This document shows, piece by piece, positions 1 through 5,993 of a stretch of DNA of 6,185 bases. Position 1 is the stretch's first letter. Each line of letters opens with the position of its first letter. The stretch lies in assembly GCA_039927975.1 (NCBI GenBank), contig JBDSTZ010000455.1:1-6185 (forward strand). Reading direction: 5' to 3'. The position numbers and the translations under genes are program-made. Origin of the DNA: JBDSTZ01 sp039927975 (GTDB lineage: Bacteria > Pseudomonadota > Gammaproteobacteria > Burkholderiales > Burkholderiaceae_D). Under the pieces are notes generated by a model, which saw only the letters and a program-made list of their open reading frames with translations, was not told the origin of the DNA and did no database searches.

Positions 1-616
1 GGTGCTGCACGGCGCCGTGATCGTCGCTTTGCAGCACGGCGGCCAGTCGGCGCCAATCAAGCAGAAGGCGCCGGAACCGATCGCCATGCTGCTGGCGCCG
101 CCGCCTCCACCACCGCCACCGCCCGAGCCGCCGAAGGTGATCCCCAAGATCGTCAAGGTGGCGCCGGCGCCGGTCAAGGCTACGCCGCAGATGCCGGTGG
201 TGCGCCAGGTGACGCCGGTCGACAACACGCCGTCGACGGCCGATACGGTACAGGTGGCGACCACGCCGTCGCCGCCGGCCCCGGTGGCAGCGCCGGTCGC
301 CGTCGCGCCGCCACCGCCACCGGCGCCCGAGCCGGTCACCGAGCCGCGTGGCTACGCCGGCTACCGCAACAATCCGGCGCCCGACTACCCGGTGCAGGCG
401 CAGAACCGCGGCCAGCAAGGCAAGGTCGTGCTCAATGTCCACGTGCTGGCGTCGGGCAAGGTTGGCGAAGTTACGGTCAGCAAGACGACCGGCTTCAAGA
501 TCCTCGACGATTCCGCCATCAAGGCCGTCATGAACTGGTCGTTTGAGCCGGCCAAGCGCGGCCAGACGCCGATCGACGGCTGGGTAAAAGTTCCACTTGA
601 TTTCAAAATTTCTTAA
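1..616 (+). CDS. tonB: TonB energy transducer, 5'-truncated by window edge
   Basis: TonB spans the periplasm and passes proton-motive force from ExbB-ExbD to TonB-dependent outer-membrane receptors that import siderophores, vitamin B12 or glycans. The readable 204 residues (codons start at base 2) begin with a short hydrophobic stretch ending in ALQHG, which looks like the end of the N-terminal membrane anchor. A long proline-rich spacer follows, with a run of nine prolines near residues 33-41 and a second Pro/Ala/Val-rich block around residues 88-113. The C-terminal TonB domain covers about residues 118-204, with the YP...G..G.V.L.V.V...G.V..V.V...TG....D..A..A...W.F.PA pattern. The GTG at base 2 is probably an internal valine codon and not the start, because TonB anchors normally begin with a longer basic and hydrophobic segment. 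The gene lies 15 bp upstream of exbB, as expected for a tonB-exbB-exbD operon. The family call is firm; the receptor partner cannot be told. Confidence 0.93.
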   Translation, partial: VLHGAVIVALQHGGQSAPIKQKAPEPIAMLLAPPPPPPPPPEPPKVIPKIVKVAPAPVKATPQMPVVRQVTPVDNTPSTADTVQVATTPSPPAPVAAPVAVAPPPPPAPEPVTEPRGYAGYRNNPAPDYPVQAQNRGQQGKVVLNVHVLASGKVGEVTVSKTTGFKILDDSAIKAVMNWSFEPAKRGQTPIDGWVKVPLDFKIS

Positions 617-631
617 AAGCGAGCGCACTTC

Positions 632-1354
632 ATGACTACTCAATACTTAGAACTTATCGTCCAAGGCGCCCTCTACGCACTGGTGCTGTTTTCCATCGTT
701 ACCTGGGTGCTGATCCTGGCCAAGGGCGTGCAGCACTGGCGCCTCGGTAAGCGCGATAAACAATTCAGCAAGCAATTCTGGAGCGCCAGTTCGCTCGACG
801 CCGCCACCGCGCTGGCCAACGACGCCAGCCCCAAATCGCGGCTGGCCAGTGTCGGCTTCGAAGCCTTGCACGTGAGCGACAGCGATGCGTCGAGCGACCT
901 TGGCCACAGCTGGGACCGCCAAGAACTGCTGGAGCGTCACCTGCGCCAGCAAATCCAGAAGGAATACCAGGGTCTGGAGAGCGGCCTGGCGGTGCTGGCC
1001 TCGATCGGCAGCACGGCGCCATTCGTCGGTCTGTTCGGCACCGTGTTCGGGATCATTCACGCGCTCGGCTCGATCGGCAAGAGCGGCTCGGCCAGCATCG
1101 ACGTGGTGGCCGGCCCGATCGGCGAAGCGCTGGTGGCCACCGGCGTCGGTATCGCGGTGGCGGTGCCGGCGGTGCTGGCCTATAACTTCTACGTGCGGCG
1201 CCTGAAAGTGACGGCCGCTGAACTGGACAACTACGCCACCGACTTCGTCAACCTGGCACAGAAGAACGGCTTCCGCGTCACCCGCGCCTCGGCCAAGCCG
1301 GCCGCGCAGGAACCGGTGCGCCAGGCCGCGCGCGCGCAGGGAGCATACGCATAA
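632..1354 (+). CDS. exbB: ExbB proton channel subunit (MotA/TolQ/ExbB family)
   Basis: This is the inner-membrane scaffold of the TonB motor, forming with ExbD a proton channel that energises TonB. The 240 residues match the usual ExbB length (about 240). Three hydrophobic segments are visible: TM1 at about residues 9-31, TM2 at about 122-145 (the STAPFVGLFGTVFGI signature), and TM3 at about 160-188. TM3 carries the conserved Glu165 in GPIGEALVATG, equivalent to the channel glutamate of E. coli ExbB. A large cytoplasmic loop lies between TM1 and TM2, and the C-terminal tail after about residue 215 is rich in Ala, Arg and Gln. The Shine-Dalgarno sequence is weak (GAG at 621-623, 8 nt before ATG), so translation may depend on reading through from tonB. 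The stop codon overlaps the exbD start. TolQ is the main alternative, but the tonB neighbour favours ExbB. Confidence 0.93.
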   Translation: MTTQYLELIVQGALYALVLFSIVTWVLILAKGVQHWRLGKRDKQFSKQFWSASSLDAATALANDASPKSRLASVGFEALHVSDSDASSDLGHSWDRQELLERHLRQQIQKEYQGLESGLAVLASIGSTAPFVGLFGTVFGIIHALGSIGKSGSASIDVVAGPIGEALVATGVGIAVAVPAVLAYNFYVRRLKVTAAELDNYATDFVNLAQKNGFRVTRASAKPAAQEPVRQAARAQGAYA

Positions 1355-1764
1355 TGGCCTTCTCGACAGGAAGAGACAGCAGCGACGTCGTCAGCGAGAT
1401 CAACATCACGCCGCTGGTCGACGTGATGCTGGTACTGCTGGTGGTATTCATCCTGACCGCGCCGCTGCTCAACAACACGGTCAAGATCAACCTGCCGAAG
1501 ACGGCCACCACCTCGCCGCCGACACCGAGCAAGAACGTCACCGTCAGCGTCGACGGCAGCAACCATATTTACATCGACAAGCGCGAAGTCTCGCTCGACA
1601 ACCTGGAGCCGGAACTTAAAGCCCTGGTGGCCAAGGACCCCGAGCTGGCGCTCAATCTGCAGGCCGACGAGGGCGCGCCCTACCGGTGGGTGGCGAAGGT
1701 GATCGCGCACGCCCAGCGGGCGGGGGTGAGCAAGCTGTCGGTGCTGACCGACGTAGGCGGTTAG
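1354..1764 (+). CDS. exbD: ExbD biopolymer transport protein
   Basis: ExbD is the second channel subunit, with one membrane helix and a periplasmic domain that contacts TonB. The 136 residues are typical of the family. The short cytoplasmic N-terminus leads into the conserved INITPLVDVMLVLLVVFIL helix. Its Asp23 corresponds to the proton-carrying aspartate (Asp25) of E. coli ExbD. The periplasmic domain follows, including VSVDGSNHIYIDKREV and a C-terminal segment near residues 110-133 (VAKVIAHAQRAGVSKLSVLTD) usual for ExbD/TolR. The ATG at 1354 shares its A with the exbB TAA stop (TAATG), which indicates translational coupling. A good Shine-Dalgarno sequence (AGGGAG, 1338-1343) lies inside the exbB end, 10 nt upstream. 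A strong hairpin follows 14 bp after the stop. Confidence 0.94.
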   Translation: MAFSTGRDSSDVVSEINITPLVDVMLVLLVVFILTAPLLNNTVKINLPKTATTSPPTPSKNVTVSVDGSNHIYIDKREVSLDNLEPELKALVAKDPELALNLQADEGAPYRWVAKVIAHAQRAGVSKLSVLTDVGG

Positions 1765-1778
1765 CCCTCTCCGCAGTG

Positions 1779-1814
1779 ATTTCGGCGCGCCCTGCAAGGC
1801 GCGCCGAAATGCTT
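1779..1814 (+). terminator. Hairpin terminator after exbD
   Basis: A perfect 13-bp inverted repeat is present: left arm 1779-1791 (ATTTCGGCGCGCC), six-base loop CTGCAA at 1792-1797, right arm 1798-1810. The stem is very GC-rich at its top and A/T at its base. The downstream T-tract is short (CTTT at 1812-1815), so it is an imperfect intrinsic terminator. Its place 14 bp after the exbD stop and before a gene with its own ribosome site fits the end of the tonB-exbBD transcript. It may also protect the 3' end from exonucleases. Confidence 0.68.
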
Positions 1815-1845
1815 TAGCATGGCCTTTTCGCATCAGCCAATATGC

Positions 1846-1852
1846 AAGGAAG
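1846..1852 (+). promoter_or_regulatory. Ribosome binding site fixing the GST start
   Basis: AAGGAAG lies two to four bases upstream of ATG 1855. This favours 1855 over the in-frame ATG at 1819, which sits right beside the exbD terminator hairpin, has no purine-rich site, and would add 12 residues outside the GST fold. Confidence 0.65.
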
Positions 1853-1854
1853 CC

Positions 1855-2562
1855 ATGTCAGATATCTCGCATTTCCCCATTCATAAAAAGTGGCCGGCCG
1901 CGCATCCCGACCGGCTGCAGCTGTATTCACTGCCCACGCCGAACGGGGTCAAGATCCCAATCATGCTCGAAGAAATCGAGCTGCCGTACGAAGCGCACCT
2001 GGTCAATTTCGACACGGGCGACCAGCTCTCGCCGGAGTTCCTGTCGCTTAACCCCAACAACAAGATCCCCGCGATCATCGATCCGAATGGCCCCGACGGC
2101 AAGCCGCTACCGCTGTTCGAGTCGGGCGCGATCCTGATCTACCTGGCCGAGAAAAGCGGCAAGTGCATCCCGCAGGACGCGGCCGGACGCTTTGAGACCA
2201 TCCCGTGGCTGATGTTCCAGATGGGGAGCATCGGGCCGATGTTCGGGCAGCTCGGCTTCTTTCATAAATTCGCCGGCAAGGACTACGAGGACAAGCGTCC
2301 GCGCGACCGTTACGTGGCCGAGGCCAAGCGCCTGCTCAAAGTGCTCGACGAGCGGCTGGCGGGACGCGACTGGGTCATGGGCGACGTGTTTACCATCGCC
2401 GATATCGCCATCTTCCCGTGGGTGCGCAACCTGGTCGGCTTTTACGGCGCCGGCGAGATCGTCGGCTTCGACGAGTACAAGCAAGTGGCGCGCGTGCTGG
2501 CGGCCTTTGTGGCGCGGCCGGCGGTGGTGATCGGGCTCAATGTGCCCAAGCGGCCGCAGTAA
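1855..2562 (+). CDS. Nu-class glutathione S-transferase (YghU/YfcG-like)
   Basis: This is a predicted cytoplasmic, glutathione-dependent enzyme. Nu-class members such as E. coli YfcG and YghU bind two glutathiones or GSSG and act as disulfide-bond reductases and organic peroxide reductases. From ATG 1855 the protein has 235 residues. The thioredoxin-like N-terminal domain (about 20-103) shows YSLPTPNGVK, whose Thr28 and Asn30 match the nu-class Thr/Asn pair that contacts glutathione sulfur. It also has NPNNKIPAI with the cis-proline Pro72, and FESGAILIYLAEK, whose Glu89-Ser90 bind the gamma-glutamyl group. The helical C-terminal domain (about 115-235) carries the GDVFTIADIAIFPW folding box. 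An ATG at 1819 is in frame but less likely. The DUF1593 gene follows directly, suggesting co-transcription. The true substrate cannot be read from sequence. Confidence 0.9.
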   Translation: MSDISHFPIHKKWPAAHPDRLQLYSLPTPNGVKIPIMLEEIELPYEAHLVNFDTGDQLSPEFLSLNPNNKIPAIIDPNGPDGKPLPLFESGAILIYLAEKSGKCIPQDAAGRFETIPWLMFQMGSIGPMFGQLGFFHKFAGKDYEDKRPRDRYVAEAKRLLKVLDERLAGRDWVMGDVFTIADIAIFPWVRNLVGFYGAGEIVGFDEYKQVARVLAAFVARPAVVIGLNVPKRPQ

Positions 2563-3840
2563 GTGGGACGACCGGTGAGGCACGCGCGCCGCGCGTTCTC
2601 GCTGCTGATGGCGGGCGGCGCGCTGCTGCCGGGCCTTGCGCTGGCTGCGCCGGCGCAGCGTCCGCGCATCATCGTCTCGACCGATATCGGCGGCACCGAT
2701 CCTGACGATTTCCAGTCGATGGTCCACCTGTTCGCCTATTCCGACCGGTTCGACATCGAAGCGCTGATCTCATCGCCGTGGGGCGCCGGGCGCAAGCGGC
2801 ATATTCTCGAGGTGATCGACGTGTACGAGCGCGATTATCCGAAGCTCGCGCGCCACTCCGGGCGCTATCCGTCGCCGGACGCGCTGCGCGCGGTCAGCCG
2901 GCAAGGCGCGATCGAATCGGCCGGCCTGCGCGGCTGGGACGCGCCGACCGAAGGTTCCGACGCCATCATCGCCAGCGCCCGGCGCGACGATCCAAGGCCG
3001 CTTTGGCTGCTCGGCTGGGGCGGCATCGACGACCTGGCGCAGGCGCTGCACGATGCGCCCGACATCAAGCGCAAGCTGCGGGTCTACTGGATTGGCGGGC
3101 CCAACAAAAAGTGGTCGGTCAGCGCCTACGACTACATCGCGCGCGAGCATCCCGACCTGTGGATCATCGAGTCCAATTCGAGCTATCGCGGCTGGTTCAC
3201 CGGCGGTCGGCAGGAGGGCGACCTTGGCAATGCCGGATTCGTGGCGGCCCACCTCAAGGGTCATGGCGCGATGGGCGAGTATTTCGCGAGCCATTTGGCC
3301 GGCACCATCAAGATGGGCGATACGCCGTCGGTCGCCTACCTGCTTGGCGACACACCGCTCGACCCCTCGCGCGATTCGTGGGGAGGGCGCTTTGTGCGCG
3401 CCTGGGACAGGCAGCGCATAGTGTTTGAACGCGCACCGACCGCAGCCGATGTGGTGGAAGCGTTTTCGGTGGTCGAGATCCGGCTGAAGGGCGGGGCGCC
3501 GGCGGGCGCCGGCGCCGAGCTGTGGGTCGACAGGCAGTCCTTCCCCGGCTTCCTTGGCGCCGATGGCTACTGGCGCTTTCTGTTTTCACCGAAGGAAGCC
3601 AAGACCTTCGAGTACGAAATCCGAAGCGCTCAGGCGAGTATCGATGGCGCGAAAGGCGCGTTCACGGCGCGCATGCCCGCAGCCGGCGCCAAGGCCTCCG
3701 CGCGCTATCCCAACTGGTGGACCGACGACCCCGATCCGCGCTTTGCCGACGGGGTTCATCAGGGTGCCAGGACGGTCAATCGTTGGCGCGAGCAGTATTT
3801 GCGCGACTTCGCGAAACGCATCGCGCTGACCGCGGACTGA
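2563..3840 (+). CDS. Exported DUF1593/Sde182 nucleoside-hydrolase-like protein
   Basis: This looks like a member of the DUF1593 family (Sde182-type, described as cellulose-binding with a nucleoside-hydrolase-like domain). Its biochemical role is not established, and action on a glycan or glycoside outside the cytoplasm is only an inference. Counting from GTG 2563 it has 425 residues. Residues about 6-29 form a Sec signal peptide (basic HARR, hydrophobic core, ALAAPA cleavage region). The nucleoside-hydrolase-like domain starts at about 35 with IIVSTDIGGTDPDDF; Asp41, Asp46, Asp48 and Asp49 resemble the calcium-binding Asp cluster of nucleoside hydrolases. WLLGWGGIDDLAQAL and RVYWIGGPNKKW follow. 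A beta-rich C-terminal domain covers about 290-425 and includes PNWWTDDPDPRF (Trp385-Trp386). The start is uncertain: GTG 2563 directly abuts the GST stop, while GTG 2575 has GTGGGA six bases upstream and gives a cleaner 421-residue preprotein. It is probably co-transcribed with the GST gene. Confidence 0.82.
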   Translation: MGRPVRHARRAFSLLMAGGALLPGLALAAPAQRPRIIVSTDIGGTDPDDFQSMVHLFAYSDRFDIEALISSPWGAGRKRHILEVIDVYERDYPKLARHSGRYPSPDALRAVSRQGAIESAGLRGWDAPTEGSDAIIASARRDDPRPLWLLGWGGIDDLAQALHDAPDIKRKLRVYWIGGPNKKWSVSAYDYIAREHPDLWIIESNSSYRGWFTGGRQEGDLGNAGFVAAHLKGHGAMGEYFASHLAGTIKMGDTPSVAYLLGDTPLDPSRDSWGGRFVRAWDRQRIVFERAPTAADVVEAFSVVEIRLKGGAPAGAGAELWVDRQSFPGFLGADGYWRFLFSPKEAKTFEYEIRSAQASIDGAKGAFTARMPAAGAKASARYPNWWTDDPDPRFADGVHQGARTVNRWREQYLRDFAKRIALTAD

Positions 3841-3889
3841 CGGCGGGCTGACTGCCGGCCGACTGCAGCAGCATCTTCGCATCGACTAA

Positions 3890-3913
3890 TTTGCGCATAT
3901 CGATGTGCGCAAA
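3890..3913. promoter_or_regulatory. Perfect inverted repeat, candidate operator
   Basis: The arms TTTGCGCA (3890-3897) and TGCGCAAA (3906-3913) are exact reverse complements around the 8-bp spacer TATCGATG. The repeat stands just upstream of a possible promoter for the sulfatase gene, where activators or repressors often bind. No T-run follows either arm, so it is a poor terminator candidate. The cognate regulator is not in the window. Confidence 0.5.
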
Positions 3914-3919
3914 CATTCG

Positions 3920-3948
3920 TTCTTGATTGCCATAGCCACCACTAGAAT
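3920..3948 (+). promoter_or_regulatory. Possible sigma-70 promoter for sulfatase gene
   Basis: TAGAAT at 3943-3948 matches five of six bases of the -10 consensus. TTCTTG at 3920-3925, 17 bp upstream, is a weak -35 element. A better -35 sequence, TTGATT at 3923-3928, is only 14 bp from the -10, which is too short. This AT-richer patch is the most promoter-like stretch between the DUF1593 and sulfatase genes, and would give a leader of about 70 nt. A weak -35 next to an inverted repeat would suit an activated promoter. Confidence 0.35.
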
Positions 3949-4027
3949 CGTTTTGCCTGCTTGACGCGCATGGGCAAAGCGACCGTGCGCGGGCAAGGGG
4001 CATTCACGTCCACTCACATATCAAGCC

Positions 4028-5971
4028 ATGACAAACAAGAACACCATCAAGCTGGCGTTGCGACGCGGCGTCGCCACGCTCACCTGCCTCAGCATCGCGG
4101 CCCTGCCGGCATGCAGCCAAGGCGAACGCGTCAACGTGGCCGCGGCGACCGTCGCGGCGCAAAAGAAGCCCAACATCCTCTACATCATGGCGGACGACCT
4201 GGGCTACTCCGACATCCACGCCTTCGGCGGCGAGATCGACACGCCCAACCTGGATTCGCTGGTGCAGGCCGGCCATGTGCTGACCAACCACCACACCGGC
4301 ACCGTGTGCGCCATCACCCGCGCCATGCTCATCTCCGGCACTGACCACCATCTGGTCGGCGAGGGCACGATGGGCGCGCCGAACGACGAGCGCGCCGGCC
4401 TGCCTGGCTACGAGGGCTATCTGAACGACAGCGCGCTGTCGGTCGCCCAGCTGCTGAAAGACGCCGGCTACCATACCTACATGGCCGGCAAATGGCACAT
4501 CGGCTCGGGCATCGCGGGCGTGAACAAGGGCGGCAAGACGCCCGACCAGTGGGGCTTCGAACATAGCTACGCGCTGTTGGGCGGCGCCGCTTCCAACCAC
4601 TTCGCGCACGAGGTTGCGGACTCCAAGAACTTCACCGAGGACGGCAAGTACGTGCAGCCCGGCCAGCCAGGCCAGCTGAATGGCGCGAACGGCCAGACGT
4701 CCTACTCGACCGACTTCTACACCCAGAAGCTGATCTCGTATATCGACTCGGCCAAGGCGGACGGCAAGCCCTTCTTCGCCTATGCTGCCTACACCTCGCC
4801 GCACTGGCCGCTGCAGGTGCCCGATCCATATCTGCACAAATACGCGGGCCGCTACGACGCCGGGTACGACGCGATTCGCGCGGCGCGCATCGCCCGTCAA
4901 AAGTCGCTGGGCATCATTCCCCAGGACTTCAATCCGTATGCCGGCGCGCCGGAGACGCTGACGCAATCGGCGGCGACGGCCAACAACGGCACCGCGAACG
5001 CCAAGTATCTCAGCGCAGTCAACACCTACGCGCAGGGCTATTCGGACTACGGCAAGGGCAAGGTCAACAAGTCCTGGGCCAGCCTGACGCCGCTCGAGAA
5101 GAAGGCGCAGGCGCGCTACATGGAGATCTATGCCGGCATGGTCGATAACCTCGACCACAACATCGGCTTGCTGATCCAGCACCTGAAGGACATCGGCGAG
5201 TACGAGAACACCTTCATCATGTTCCAGTCCGATAATGGCGCCGAAGGCTGGCCGATCGACGGTGGCGCGGACTCGAAGGCGACCGACGAAGCGAACGCGG
5301 TCGAGCCGGCGTATTCGGCGCTGGGCACCGACAACGGCCTGCAATCGGCCAAGAAGCTGCAATACGGCCTGCGCTGGGCCGAAGTGAGCGCCGCGCCGTT
5401 CCGCATGACCAAGGGCTATATGGGCGAAGGCGGCGTCTCCACCCCGCTGATTGTGCACCTGCCTGGGCAAAGCCAGCCGGGCGTGCAGCGCCGCGCCTTC
5501 ACCCATGTGACCGACAACACAGCCACCTTCCTCGAACTGGCCGGCGTCAAACTGCCCGACACGCCGGCGCCGGCGGCGATCGATCCCGCCACCGGGATCG
5601 ACAAGAACAAAGGCAAGGTGCTGTACCAGGACCGCGCGGTGTATCCGATCACCGGCAAGTCGCTGCTGACTTATGTGCGCGGCGCCGACAGCGCCACCGC
5701 CCAGGTGCACACCGAACCGTTCGGCGAGGAGTCGTATGGCCGCGCCTTGCTCTTTAGCGGCGACGGCAAATGGAAGCTGCTGTGGACCGAACCGCCGGCC
5801 GGCCCGCTCGACGGCCACTGGGAATTGTTCGACCTGACGCGCGACCGAGGCGAGACCACCGATGTATCGGCATCCAATCCGGCTGTCGCCAGTGAATTGA
5901 ACAAGCAGTGGACCGACTACATGAAGCGGGTGGGCGGAGTCGAGCCCAAGCGTCCGCAAGGCTATTACTAA
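4028..5971 (+). CDS. Exported arylsulfatase, AtsA-like, atypical CAITR signature
   Basis: This is a type I (formylglycine-dependent) sulfatase that should hydrolyse sulfate esters, with a calcium-type metal site. It has 647 residues and overall resembles Pseudomonas arylsulfatase AtsA. Residues 1-28 are an export signal (KLALRRGVATLTCLSIAALPA); Cys29 might be lipidated, since LPAC resembles a lipobox although Pro at -2 is unusual. By alignment to AtsA from memory, metal ligands are Asp56, Asp57, Asp402 and Asn403, the formylglycine precursor is Cys94, and sulfate-site residues are Arg98, Lys155, His157, His259 and Lys462. The signature reads C-A-I-T-R-A-M-L-I-S-G, with Ile96 where Pro or Ala is normal. 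TDHHLVGEGTM and AGKWHIG follow. Residues about 302-349 look like an insertion. The C-terminus (GKWKLLW...WELFDLTRD.GE) is a usual sulfatase ending. The Shine-Dalgarno sequence is poor. A putative maturase gene starts 22 bp downstream. The substrate is unknown. Confidence 0.92.
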   Translation: MTNKNTIKLALRRGVATLTCLSIAALPACSQGERVNVAAATVAAQKKPNILYIMADDLGYSDIHAFGGEIDTPNLDSLVQAGHVLTNHHTGTVCAITRAMLISGTDHHLVGEGTMGAPNDERAGLPGYEGYLNDSALSVAQLLKDAGYHTYMAGKWHIGSGIAGVNKGGKTPDQWGFEHSYALLGGAASNHFAHEVADSKNFTEDGKYVQPGQPGQLNGANGQTSYSTDFYTQKLISYIDSAKADGKPFFAYAAYTSPHWPLQVPDPYLHKYAGRYDAGYDAIRAARIARQKSLGIIPQDFNPYAGAPETLTQSAATANNGTANAKYLSAVNTYAQGYSDYGKGKVNKSWASLTPLEKKAQARYMEIYAGMVDNLDHNIGLLIQHLKDIGEYENTFIMFQSDNGAEGWPIDGGADSKATDEANAVEPAYSALGTDNGLQSAKKLQYGLRWAEVSAAPFRMTKGYMGEGGVSTPLIVHLPGQSQPGVQRRAFTHVTDNTATFLELAGVKLPDTPAPAAIDPATGIDKNKGKVLYQDRAVYPITGKSLLTYVRGADSATAQVHTEPFGEESYGRALLFSGDGKWKLLWTEPPAGPLDGHWELFDLTRDRGETTDVSASNPAVASELNKQWTDYMKRVGGVEPKRPQGYY

Positions 5972-5982
5972 GCGGGGCGCGC

Positions 5983-5988
5983 AGGTGG
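5983..5988 (+). promoter_or_regulatory. Ribosome binding site for the GTG-started FGE-like gene
   Basis: AGGTGG lies five bases before GTG 5994. It supports this GTG as the start of the downstream gene, which is open from there to the window edge. Confidence 0.6.
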
Positions 5989-5993
5989 CTTTT

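Noticed and set aside
91..140. CCG/CCA-rich simple repeat
   Set aside because: It is explained by the polyproline spacer of TonB and is in frame with it; not a separate repeat element.
1231..1833. A 200-codon open frame on the - strand over exbB/exbD
   Set aside because: It is antisense to exbD and the exbB 3' end, has Arg/His/Val-rich low-information content, and crosses the terminator hairpin. It is a shadow frame.
2107..2727. A 206-codon open frame on the - strand over the GST and DUF1593 genes
   Set aside because: It is antisense to two recognised genes and its His/Arg-rich product matches no family I know.
3838..3877. Repeated GACTG/CTGACTG units after the DUF1593 stop, with a 4-bp CGGC/GCCG stem
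   Set aside because: The repeats are short and imperfect, the stem is too small, and no T-tract follows, so it is not a convincing terminator or repeat element.
3961..3966. TTGACG resembling a -35 element close to the sulfatase start
   Set aside because: No -10-like hexamer occurs 16-18 bp downstream; the following sequence is GC-rich.
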